DNA from: Streptomyces californicus
GTDB taxonomy: Bacteria; Actinomycetota; Actinomycetes; Streptomycetales; Streptomycetaceae
Direction of reading: 5' to 3'
DNA: 64,000 bases
Assembly: GCF_000717645.1 (NCBI RefSeq)
Contig: NZ_JNZZ01000012.1
Span: 127,282-191,281 of the forward strand
The position numbers and the translations under genes were made by a program. The notes beneath the pieces were generated by a model. That model was not told where the DNA came from, searched no databases, and saw only the letters and a program-made list of their open reading frames with translations. Shown piece by piece: positions 45,406-54,948 of this stretch (positions are counted from its first letter, which is position 1; the number at the start of each line of letters is the position of its first letter).

Positions 45406-45465
45406 CCCCCGATCGGATCAGAATCTCTTCATTCTTTATGAACGATTCTGGTGTCCGATCGGGGG
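45406..45465. terminator. 60-base composite hairpin
   Basis: CCCCCGATCGGA (45406-45417) pairs with TCCGATCGGGGG (45454-45465); inside it CAGAATC pairs with GATTCTG, and TTCAT with ATGAA around a 5-base loop. The apex is strikingly AT-rich. It lies beyond the Nudix gene stop (45489) and before the NB-ARC gene, so it probably ends the Nudix transcript. Confidence 0.7.
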
Positions 45466-45488
45466 TGGAGCGGCGGGCGGACGGCCCG

Positions 45489-46115
45489 TCAGGCCTCGAA
45501 CGGGCGGGCGGGCCAGGGCGCTTCGGCGGGGCGCAGCGAGTCCACGCCGTCGCCCGCGCGGACGGCGGTGAGCGCGAGCACCCCGACGACCAGGCAGTTG
45601 TTGTGCAGGTCCCCGGCGATCACCGAGCGGACCAGTTCGTCCAGCGGGACCCGGGCCTGCTCCATGTCGGCTTCCTCCTCGGCGACCGCGTACCGCTCGC
45701 CCTCCGCCTCGGAGAGGTCGCGGGCGAGGAAGATCCGCACCGCCTCGTCGCAGCCGCCGGGCGTGGTGTAGACGTCGGTCAGCACCCGCCAGTCCTCGGC
45801 CTTGACGTGCGCCTCCTCGTACAGCTCGCGCTGGGCGGCGTGGAGGGGGTTCTCGCCCGGGATGTCGAGCAGTCCGGCCGGGATCTCCCAGAGCCGGTGG
45901 CGCACCGGGTGGCGGTACTGCCGCAGGACGAGCACGCGGTCCTCGTCGTCGAGGGCGAGGACGGCGACGGAGCCCGGGTGGACCTGGTAGTCACGGCCGT
46001 GGACGGAGCCGTCGGGCATCACCACCTGGTCGGTGCGGACGCTGGTCTTGTTGCCGGTGAAGGGCGTCACCGTCGCGGTGACCTGCCACTCCTCGGGCGT
46101 GTCCTGGATACCCAT
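45489..46115 (-). CDS. ADP-ribose pyrophosphatase (Nudix)
   Basis: A 208-residue Nudix hydrolase that splits ADP-ribose to AMP and ribose 5-phosphate. The box reads GLLDIPGE-x7-REL-YEEAHV; like the mycobacterial ADP-ribose enzyme it has GLLDxxGE with one extra residue, and His replaces the last Gly. LRQYRHPVRHRLWEIPAG precedes it. ATG 46115 has GGGAGG upstream. It follows pyrG after a hairpin and could share its promoter. Confidence 0.93.
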   Translation of the reverse strand: MGIQDTPEEWQVTATVTPFTGNKTSVRTDQVVMPDGSVHGRDYQVHPGSVAVLALDDEDRVLVLRQYRHPVRHRLWEIPAGLLDIPGENPLHAAQRELYEEAHVKAEDWRVLTDVYTTPGGCDEAVRIFLARDLSEAEGERYAVAEEEADMEQARVPLDELVRSVIAGDLHNNCLVVGVLALTAVRAGDGVDSLRPAEAPWPARPFEA

Positions 46116-46146
46116 GTGCGTACGTCCTCCCACGAACCAAAAGGAA

Positions 46147-46183
46147 ACCGGGGCACCGATCCGCAGCGGATCCGTACCCCGGT
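46147..46183 (-). terminator. Hairpin between pyrG and the Nudix gene
   Basis: ACCGGGG..GATCC on the left pairs with GGATCC..CCCCGGT on the right (14 of 16 positions). It lies 20 bases past the pyrG stop and may partly end transcription. Confidence 0.6.
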
Positions 46184-46202
46184 CAACCGTAATGCCTCGG
46201 TG

Positions 46203-47870
<1,668 letters not shown>

Positions 47871-48313
47871 AGCCAAAGGGGGCTCCCGTGGTCGCGATTC
47901 TGAGGTGCGTACCGGCCACCGAGCCGGGGATTCCGGGGTGCCGTCGCTGCGGTTCGGGGGCCTCGTCCGCTCTCGCGAACGACCACCGGTCCACGGGCTA
48001 CCAGGGTAACAGCGACGCGAGGAGGCTGCTTCCGGCCACACCCTCCACAGAGAGGTCACACCATCACCGCAGGCGTTTCACGTCCCACTCGATCGGGTCA
48101 GAGATCTTGCGGAGACCGTCGCGCGGATCTTGTTGCTGCGTCGTATCCTGCTCAAACACTCGCTGCCGAGACGGCCGGGCGACGGCACCATCCAAGGCCG
48201 CTCCACCGGTACAGGACTCGTCGGATCTTCCCGGGTGAAAGACCCTACGACCCCCTTGACCCGCAGTAAGCGCCCTGTGACAGGGCGACATGGCCGTTCG
48301 ACTGGAGATACAC
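47871..48313. other. Divergent region between pyrG and trehalase
   Basis: 443 bases with both promoters. CGCCCTGT-G-ACAGGGCG at 48271-48287 is a perfect 8-1-8 palindrome, 26 bases before the trehalase start and likely an operator or short hairpin. The small open frames on the minus strand (around 48064-48341) look spurious. Confidence 0.5.
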
Positions 48314-50116
48314 GTGGCCGGGCGCATCGAGGATTACGCACTCATCGGAGACATGCAGACCGCCGCCCTGGTCTGCCGGGACGGCACAGCGGACTGGCTG
48401 TGCCTTCCCCGCTTCGATTCCCACGCCGTTTTCGCGGGCCTGCTGGGCACCGAGGAGCACGGCTTCTGGCGCCTGGGCCCCGCGAGAGCGGAAGGAACAG
48501 AACCGGCCAGGGCCGACCGGCGGCGGTATCGCGGCGACTCCCTCGTCCTGGAGTCGGAGTGGGACACCCCGCGCGGCACCGTACGGGTGACCGATTTCAT
48601 GCCCCCGCGTGACGGCGCCCCGCAGCTCATCCGCATCGTGGAGGGCGTCAGCGGCCGGGTGCCGATGCGCTCGGAGCTGCGGATGCGTTTTAGCTACGGC
48701 CGGGTGACCCCGTGGGTGCACAAGGTCGACAACCGCACGGTCGCCGTCGCCGGACCGGACTCGGTCTGGCTGGACACCGAGGCGGACACGTACGGCAAGA
48801 ACCTGACCACCTACTCCGACTTCACCGTCGGCCCCGGTGACCGGGTGGCCTTCACCATCAGCTGGCAGCCCTCGCACCACGAGCCGCCGGCCCTCCCGGA
48901 GCCCGAGAACTCCCTGGAGGCGACCGAGCTGTTCTGGCGCGAATGGGTCGATCAGTGTACGTACCACGGGCCCTACCGGGAGGCGGTCGTCCGCTCCCTG
49001 ATCACGCTCAAGGCCCTCACGTACGCGCCGACCGGCGGCATCGTCGCGGCCCCCACCACATCGCTGCCCGAGGAGATCGGGGGCGTACGGAACTGGGACT
49101 ACCGCTACACCTGGCTGCGGGACGCCGCGATCACCCTCTCCTCGCTGCTGCGCACCGGATACCGCGAGGAGGCCCGCGCCTGGCGCGAGTGGCTGCTGCG
49201 TGCGGTGGCCGGCGACCCGGAGAACCTCCAGATCATGTACGGCATCGCCGGTGAGCGCGAGCTCGGCGAGGCGGAGCTGGACTGGCTGCCCGGGTACGAG
49301 AACTCCACCCCGGTCCGCGTCGGCAACGGCGCCGCCAACCAGCTCCAGCTCGACGTGTACGGCGAGGTCACCGAGGCGCTGCACCTGGCGCACATGACGG
49401 GTCTGACGCGCAACGACTACGCCATGGGCCTCCAGCTCAAGCTGATCGAGTACCTGGAGAAGCACTGGGAGGAGCCCGACGAGGGCATCTGGGAGGTGCG
49501 CGGGCCGCGCCGCCACTTCGTGCACTCCAAGGTGATGGCGTGGGTCGCGGTCGACCGGACGATCAAGCTGGTCGAGTCCGGCGACGTCGAGGGCCCGCTG
49601 GAGCGGTGGCGCGAGCTGCGCGACGAGATCCACCGGGACGTCTGCGAGCGCGGCTACGACCAGGAGCGCAACACCTTCACCCAGTCCTACGGGTCGAAGG
49701 AACTGGACGCCTCCCTGCTGCTCATCCCGCAGATGGGCTTCCTGCCGCCGGACGACAAGCGGGTCATCGGCACGATCGAGGCGATCCAGCGGGAGCTTTC
49801 CACGGAGGACGGCTTCATCCTGCGCTATCCGACGGAGGGTGAGGACGCGGGCGTCGACGGTCTGGCGGGCGACGAGGGCGCGTTCCTGGCCTGCTCGTTC
49901 TGGATGGCCGACGATCTCGCGATGATCGGCCGGGTCGACGAGGCGCGGCGGCTCTTCGAGAAGCTGCTGTCGCTCCGCAACGACCTGGGCCTGCTGGCCG
50001 AGGAGTGGGATTCCCACCTCCAGCGGCAGGTCGGCAACTTCCCGCAGGCTTTCAGCCACGTCCCGCTGATCGACACCGCCCTGCGGCTGACGGCGAGCGG
50101 CGCGTACGTCGGCTGA
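48314..50116 (+). CDS. Glycoside hydrolase family 15, trehalase-like
   Basis: A 600-residue protein with the GH15 (alpha/alpha)6 barrel: NWDYRYTWLRDAAITLSSL and GIWEVRGPRRHFVHSKVMAW. The C-terminal half shows DGLAGDEGAFLACSFWMADD with a conserved Glu, and an N-terminal beta domain. Actinobacterial members of this layout hydrolyse trehalose. No signal peptide, so it acts inside the cell. Start taken as GTG 48314, because GGAG lies 6 bases upstream; ATG 48290 has no such site. Confidence 0.9.
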   Translation: MAGRIEDYALIGDMQTAALVCRDGTADWLCLPRFDSHAVFAGLLGTEEHGFWRLGPARAEGTEPARADRRRYRGDSLVLESEWDTPRGTVRVTDFMPPRDGAPQLIRIVEGVSGRVPMRSELRMRFSYGRVTPWVHKVDNRTVAVAGPDSVWLDTEADTYGKNLTTYSDFTVGPGDRVAFTISWQPSHHEPPALPEPENSLEATELFWREWVDQCTYHGPYREAVVRSLITLKALTYAPTGGIVAAPTTSLPEEIGGVRNWDYRYTWLRDAAITLSSLLRTGYREEARAWREWLLRAVAGDPENLQIMYGIAGERELGEAELDWLPGYENSTPVRVGNGAANQLQLDVYGEVTEALHLAHMTGLTRNDYAMGLQLKLIEYLEKHWEEPDEGIWEVRGPRRHFVHSKVMAWVAVDRTIKLVESGDVEGPLERWRELRDEIHRDVCERGYDQERNTFTQSYGSKELDASLLLIPQMGFLPPDDKRVIGTIEAIQRELSTEDGFILRYPTEGEDAGVDGLAGDEGAFLACSFWMADDLAMIGRVDEARRLFEKLLSLRNDLGLLAEEWDSHLQRQVGNFPQAFSHVPLIDTALRLTASGAYVG

Positions 50117-50130
50117 CCCGGGCTCTGCGA

Positions 50131-50167
50131 GAAGGCCGCCCCCGGCCCGGTGCCGGGGGCGGCCTTC
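50131..50167 (+). terminator. Trehalase terminator
   Basis: A 16-bp perfect stem (GAAGGCCGCCCCCGGC) closes a 5-base loop, starting 14 bases after the stop. Confidence 0.85.
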
Positions 50168-50200
50168 GTCGTGTCCGGCCCGGTCGCTTCCCGGGCTCGC

Positions 50201-51007
50201 TCAGGGGGCGGTGAGGGGTTCGGCCCCGTACGCCCGGTGGAGCAGGTCCAGGAAGCGCGGGGCCGCGGGCAGGTCCGTGGCCCCGATCCGGTGGACGGGC
50301 ACGCCCGGCGTCCAGGAGTTCATGACGACGGCTCCGGCGAGGGCGGGCAGATCGGCGGGGGTGACGTCGACGGTCCGCTGGGCGATCCCGAGCGTTCCGA
50401 GCCGGCGGCGGACGATGCCCTGGGTCGTCCCGGTCAGCATGTCGGCCCGGGGCCACACCACCGCCTCGCCGTCCCAGAAGGCCAGGTTCCAGATGGTCGC
50501 CTCGCTGAACCGGCCCGCCCGGTCGAGGAACGCGGCGTCGTCGAACCCGTCGGCGGCGGCCTGCCGCAGGAGATGCGTCTTGGCCACCTCCCCGACGTGC
50601 TTGACGTGCGGCAGGTACCGCTCGTGCCCGACCGCCGTGAGGGCGAGCGGGCCGTCCGGGCCGGTGGCGGCCGGGCCGGTGCGCACCAGCAGCGCGAGGC
50701 CGGCGTCGGCGGCGGTGAACTCGCCGGCCGGGGAGTGCACGGTGGCCGTCAGCGAGAGGTCGGCCGGTCCGTCGCGCAGCGCCGTACGCAGCCGGGAGCG
50801 CACCAGTTCCTCGGGCAGGGCCCGGCCGAACAGCTCCACGGACGCGGACCGCAGCCGCTCCAGATGGAGGTCGAGGCCGCGGAACCGGCCGTCGCGGACC
50901 TGCGCGGCGGTGAAGTGGGCGTGGCCCGCGAAGGCGAGCGCGGCGAGGTCGGCGGCGGTGGCGGGGCGGCCGTCGAGGTGCGTGATGTACGGGGAATCTT
51001 CGCTCAT
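50201..51007 (-). CDS. Class IV aminotransferase family protein
   Basis: A 268-residue PLP enzyme of the branched-chain aminotransferase / aminodeoxychorismate lyase fold. The lysine segment VKHVGEVAKTHLL, the ATIWNLAFWDG strand and TGTTQGIVRRRL are family features. ATG 51007. It is divergent from a MerR-type regulator at 51068, and the shared 60-base gap is a textbook MerR promoter. Real substrate unknown; D-amino acid or 4-amino-4-deoxychorismate are both possible. Confidence 0.88.
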   Translation of the reverse strand: MSEDSPYITHLDGRPATAADLAALAFAGHAHFTAAQVRDGRFRGLDLHLERLRSASVELFGRALPEELVRSRLRTALRDGPADLSLTATVHSPAGEFTAADAGLALLVRTGPAATGPDGPLALTAVGHERYLPHVKHVGEVAKTHLLRQAAADGFDDAAFLDRAGRFSEATIWNLAFWDGEAVVWPRADMLTGTTQGIVRRRLGTLGIAQRTVDVTPADLPALAGAVVMNSWTPGVPVHRIGATDLPAAPRFLDLLHRAYGAEPLTAP

Positions 51008-51015
51008 GGCACGGA

Positions 51016-51046
51016 CGTTAGGGTCTGACACCGGTGGCAAGGTCAA
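51016..51046 (-). promoter_or_regulatory. MerR-type promoter with 19-base spacer
   Basis: Towards the aminotransferase, -35 TTGACC (51046-51041) and -10 CTAACG (51021-51016) are separated by 19 bases. The spacer holds the dyad TGACACCGGTGGCA (51026-51039 on the plus strand), symmetric except at one pair. Such long spacers need DNA twisting by a MerR protein; the regulator gene starts 22 bases away. Confidence 0.72.
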
Positions 51047-51067
51047 GAGCGGACGGGGCACGGGCAC

Positions 51068-51409
51068 ATGCTGATCGGGGAGTTGTCCCGGCGGACGGGG
51101 GCCAGCGCACGGTCGCTGCGCCACTACGAGGCACAGGGGCTGCTGACGGCGCGGCGCGGGACCAACGGCTACCGCGCCTTCGACGAGGACGCGGTCCGCA
51201 CCGTGGGACAGATCCGCGCGCTGCTGCGGGCGGGGCTGTCCACCGAGGTGATCCGCCGGGTCCTGCCGTGCAGCCGGGGCGACCGGGGCTTCGACTGGTG
51301 CGCGGAGCTGCGGGAGATCCTGGACGGCGAACTGGCGGTCATGGACGAGCGGATCGAGGCGCTGCGGCTCAGCCGGGGAGCGCTGGCGGGGCTGTTGGGC
51401 GACGGCTGA
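51068..51409 (+). CDS. MerR-family transcriptional regulator
   Basis: A 113-residue regulator. The winged-helix DNA-binding half opens LIGELSRRTGASARSLRHYEAQGLL, typical of MerR; the C-terminal coiled helix (ILDGELAVMDERIEALRLSRG) dimerises. It has no clear metal-binding cysteine cluster, so the effector is probably an organic molecule. It should control the divergent aminotransferase gene through the 19-base-spacer promoter. Confidence 0.92.
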   Translation: MLIGELSRRTGASARSLRHYEAQGLLTARRGTNGYRAFDEDAVRTVGQIRALLRAGLSTEVIRRVLPCSRGDRGFDWCAELREILDGELAVMDERIEALRLSRGALAGLLGDG

Positions 51410-51703
51410 GGGAGCCGCTTCCGGCCCTCGCGGCCGAGAGGGTGTTCCGGGCCCCTCGCCGAGGGGGTGCGTTCCGGGCCCCTCGGCGGCGTCCGCCTCC
51501 GGGCCCCTCCCCCACGTCGTACCCGTGCGGGTGCCCTCCCCGCCGCTCGTTACCTGCCAGTACGCATCCCCTGCGGTGTGCGTCACACTTCCCGGGCGGT
51601 AGCGTCCTGAACAGGACGGTCTGTTTCCGGACAGTCCGCACAGGACGACCGCCCGGCCGCCGGACAGCGCCGGGCCGGGCACTACGGAAAGCGGGCCGGG
51701 TAC
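51410..51703. other. Region upstream of the PucR regulator
   Basis: 294 bases. CTTCCGGGCCCCTCG-like runs repeat around 51420-51510. GTCCTG-AA-CAGGAC (51604-51617) and CTGTTTCCGGACAG (51621-51634) are short inverted repeats next to the PucR start and could be autoregulatory sites. No gene seen. Confidence 0.4.
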
Positions 51704-53329
51704 GTGGAGAGCCACAGCGGGATCACCGTGCAGCGGGCGCTGGAGCTGCCGGGGCTGCGCGCCGGACTGCCGGAGGTGGTGGCCGGCGCCGACCGGCTGA
51801 ACCGCACGGTGCGCTGGGTCCACGCGGGCGAGGTCCCCAACATCGCCTCCCTCCTCAAGGGCGGCGAGCTGCTCCTGACGACCGGGCTGGGCCTCGGCAC
51901 CCGCCCCGCCGAACAGCGCGCCTTCGTCCACCGCCTCGCCGACCGGGGCATCGCGGCCCTGGTGGTGGAGCTGGGACCGCGTTTCGGCCGGCTGCCCGCC
52001 TCCATCGTGGACGCGGCCCGCGCGGCGGGTCTCCCGCTGGTGCAGCTGCACCGGGAGGTGCCGTTCGTCGCGGTGACCGAGGAGGTGCACACCGAGATCG
52101 TCAACGGGCACTACGCCCTGCTCCAGCAGGCGGAGGAGGTGCACCGGCGCGCCACCCGGGCGCTGCTCGACGGGGGCGGGGTGCCGCAGGTCCTCGGGAT
52201 CCTCGCCGACTTCACCGCCAACCCGGTCTTCCTGGAGACCCCCGACGGCCGCCTCCTGTACGCGGCGTCGACCGGGACCGGGCCGGTGGGCGCGGACCCG
52301 CTCCAGGTCTGGGAGGGGATGCGCGGTGACCGGGCGGCCCGGGAGAGCCCGCCGGCCGGCGCGGTGCTGGTGGACGTGCCGGGCGGCGGGCCGGAGACCG
52401 GCGCGGTACGGGCGCGGCTGGTGCTGCTCGCGGTGGCCGGGCCGCTGGCGACCGTGCACCGCATGGCGGCGGAGCGGGCGGCGGGACTCCTCGCCGTCGT
52501 GCTGATGCAGGCCCGGCAGGAGGAGGAGCTGGCCGCCCGGGGCCGGGGCGACTTCCTGACCGACCTCGCGGAGGGCCGGATCGCCGCGGAGGACGCCCCG
52601 GCGCAGGCCCGGGTGCTCGGCTTCCGGCCCGGGGAGGCCCCGCTGCTGCCGGTGGTGATGCGGCTGACCCCCGAGCTGTCCCCCTCGGGCAACTGGTCGC
52701 TGCTTGCCCGTGCGGTCCTGGAGGAGCTGGCCTCGGTCGGCGTACCGGTGCTGCTGGGCGTACGCCCGGTGGAGGGGCGGGTTCCGCTGCTGCTGGGGCT
52801 GCGTTCGGAGGGCGAGCGCACGGCGGTCGCGGACCGGGTGGCGGCGGCGCTGCGGGCGGGCGTGGAGCGGGCCGGACTGGACCGGGCCGGTTCGCGGTCA
52901 CCGGTGGTCGTCGTGGGCGTCGCGGGCGGCTGGGGGGCGGCGGGCGCGGGGCTGCGGCACGCCTCGGAGACGGCGACGGCCGCGCAGGGCCTGGACGACC
53001 GCTCCTGGTACGACGCCCGGCGCCTGGACATCGACCTGCTGCTGTGGCGGCTGCGGGACCATCCGGATCTGGCGGCGTTCGTGGACCGGGCGATCGGTCC
53101 GCTGCGCGAGCACGACCGCGTCTCGCGCCCGCCGCTGCTCCCGACCCTCCAGGCGTATCTGGCGCACGCGGGCCGCAAGGCGGAGACCGCCCGCGAACTG
53201 CACCTCAACCGCCAGACGCTCTACAACCGGCTGGCCCGGATCGGCGAGCTGCTGGGCACGGACCTGGACGATCCGGAGGCGGTGCTGGCGCTGAGCCTGG
53301 CTCTGCGGGCCCGCCGCCACACCAACTGA
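51704..53329 (+). CDS. PucR-family transcriptional regulator
   Basis: A 541-residue regulator. The N-terminal PucR domain has ITVQRALELPGLRAGLPEVVAGADRLNR, with GGELLLTTGLGLG; the C-terminal HTH_30 domain reads LQAYLAHAGRKAETARELHL and RQTLYNRLARI. Members respond to purine breakdown products, glycine or GABA. GTG 51704; the ribosome site is weak. Target genes are not adjacent, though the aminotransferase is a near neighbour. Confidence 0.9.
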   Translation: MESHSGITVQRALELPGLRAGLPEVVAGADRLNRTVRWVHAGEVPNIASLLKGGELLLTTGLGLGTRPAEQRAFVHRLADRGIAALVVELGPRFGRLPASIVDAARAAGLPLVQLHREVPFVAVTEEVHTEIVNGHYALLQQAEEVHRRATRALLDGGGVPQVLGILADFTANPVFLETPDGRLLYAASTGTGPVGADPLQVWEGMRGDRAARESPPAGAVLVDVPGGGPETGAVRARLVLLAVAGPLATVHRMAAERAAGLLAVVLMQARQEEELAARGRGDFLTDLAEGRIAAEDAPAQARVLGFRPGEAPLLPVVMRLTPELSPSGNWSLLARAVLEELASVGVPVLLGVRPVEGRVPLLLGLRSEGERTAVADRVAAALRAGVERAGLDRAGSRSPVVVVGVAGGWGAAGAGLRHASETATAAQGLDDRSWYDARRLDIDLLLWRLRDHPDLAAFVDRAIGPLREHDRVSRPPLLPTLQAYLAHAGRKAETARELHLNRQTLYNRLARIGELLGTDLDDPEAVLALSLALRARRHTN

Positions 53330-53366
53330 CCCGTCAGAAGGCTCCCGTGGGCCGCGCCCGCCCCGT

Positions 53367-54482
53367 TCAGCGATCGCGTCCGGCGGCCAGGGGCTGGGCC
53401 AACTCGTCGTAGACGCTGAGCACATGGGCGATCGTGTCGTCCTCGGTGGGCCAGCCGGCCGCCTGCGCCCGCCCGGCCCCGGCGAGCCGGGCGCGCTCCG
53501 CCGGCTCCTCGATCAGCCGTACGACGGCACGGGCGAGGGCCTCGGCGTTCCCGTACGGCACCAGTTCGGCCGCCCCGCCGACCAGCTCGGGGGTGCCGCC
53601 GACGGCGGTGGCGACCAGCGGGACTCCGGCGCGCAGCGCCTCCTGGGCGAACCGGGAGCGCCCCTCCCACCGGCTCGGCAGCAGCGCCAGGTCGGCGGCG
53701 GCGAGCAACTCCCCCGGCTCCTCGCCGGGATCGACGAGGCTGACGGGCAGCTCCTCGTTCCGGATGCGCCGTCGCAGCGCGTCCCGCTCCCGCCCCTCCC
53801 CCGCGACGACGAGCAGCGGCTCGGGGTCCAGGTCCCGCCAGAGGCGGGCAGCGTCCAGCAGGGTGGTGAAGCCGTGCTGCGGTACGAGGTTGCCGGCGGC
53901 GACCAGCAACGGCCGCTCGACCGCGCCGAGTTCGGCCCGCATCTTGTCCACTCCGATGCCGTTCCCCGCCGGGCCGGGGTTGACCGCGCGCGGCGGCGGA
54001 ACGGTGAGCGGGGCGAGGCGGGCGTCGCGCGCGCCCCGCTCGCGGGCGAGGTCGACCAGGTCGGAGGTGGGCGCGAGGACCACGGCGGCGGCTCGCGCGG
54101 CGCGCCGTTCCAGCAGGTGCAGGATCTGGCGGCGGGCCCCTTCCGCGTACCGCCGGGTGTGCCAGGTCACCACCAGGGGCACGGAGCGTCCGCTCAGCGC
54201 GAGGGCGGTGCGGGCGGCCGCGTGGAGGCCGTGGGCGTGGACGACGTCCGCCCCCGTGCAGGCGGCCCGCAGGGCGGCGACGGCGGCCGGGTCGCTGCGC
54301 CGGGGCACCGGGAGGAACTGCGACCCGGCGGCCGTGAAGTCGTGGGCGCTGTCCACCGCTTGCGGGGCGCAGACGGTCACCCGCACCCCGCGCGCCACCA
54401 GCCCGGCGGCCAGCGAACCGACGTGCGCGCTGCTGCCCGCACTGCCGCCGCCCAGGACTTGGACCGTACGCAGTTGTGACAC
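53367..54482 (-). CDS. GT4-family glycosyltransferase
   Basis: A 371-residue GT-B transferase. GGGSAGSSAHVGSLAAGLVARG is the N-terminal loop, TWHTRRYAEGARRQ and the donor site SRWEGRSRFAQEALRAGVPLV follow. GTG 54482 with GGGGAG upstream. It converges with the PucR gene, 37 bases apart. Similar to Streptomyces transferases of the DUF1205/GT4 group located near recN; sugar unknown. Confidence 0.88.
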   Translation of the reverse strand: MSQLRTVQVLGGGSAGSSAHVGSLAAGLVARGVRVTVCAPQAVDSAHDFTAAGSQFLPVPRRSDPAAVAALRAACTGADVVHAHGLHAAARTALALSGRSVPLVVTWHTRRYAEGARRQILHLLERRAARAAAVVLAPTSDLVDLARERGARDARLAPLTVPPPRAVNPGPAGNGIGVDKMRAELGAVERPLLVAAGNLVPQHGFTTLLDAARLWRDLDPEPLLVVAGEGRERDALRRRIRNEELPVSLVDPGEEPGELLAAADLALLPSRWEGRSRFAQEALRAGVPLVATAVGGTPELVGGAAELVPYGNAEALARAVVRLIEEPAERARLAGAGRAQAAGWPTEDDTIAHVLSVYDELAQPLAAGRDR

Positions 54483-54948
54483 GTTGATCGGCTCCCCGGG
54501 GCTCCCGAGTCGGCGGAAAGGACAGCGCCAAGGATGCCAGTCCGTACGCACGTCCGGTGCCGCCGTAACGTTGCTGCATCGCCCCCGGCGGCAACCAACC
54601 GCGCCGCACCACCCTTGCGAGTGAATTTCAAGGCGTGGCGTTGCCATCAGACGCCCGATCGAGCCCGCAGCCCGCCCGATCCCGCCCGGTCGCCCGACGC
54701 CCGGTCCGATCACGCCCACCGGCCCGATCACGCCCACCGGCCCGACGCCCGACCGCCCGATCACGCCCGCCCGCTCGACGCCCGGCCGCCCGATCACGCC
54801 TGCCTGACCGCTGCCCGGCCTCCGTGCCCGCCGCACCGGACACATGCGCGCCCGCACCCGCGGAAAAGGGGCCCGCCCGCGGGCGCGCCCCTCCCCTCGC
54901 GTCCGGGCCGGTCGCCCGCCGTGCGATGCGGCCGACCGGTCCGGACGC
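54483..54948. other. Intergenic region with repeated GATCACGCC
   Basis: 466 bases between the glycosyltransferase and recN. The 9-mer GATCACGCC starts at 54708, 54726, 54759 and 54792 in Pro/Arg-type runs of CCCG. The recN terminator (54899-54948) closes it. No gene is convincing. Confidence 0.45.
54899..54948 (-). terminator. recN terminator
   Basis: GCGTCCGGGCCGGTCG (54899-54914) pairs with CGACCGGTCCGGACGC (54933-54948) with one mismatch, directly after the recN stop. Confidence 0.7.

Noticed and set aside
48064..48341. Two overlapping minus-strand frames of 87 codons upstream of trehalase
   Set aside because: Both cover the trehalase promoter and palindrome, and neither has a ribosome site or a recognisable domain.
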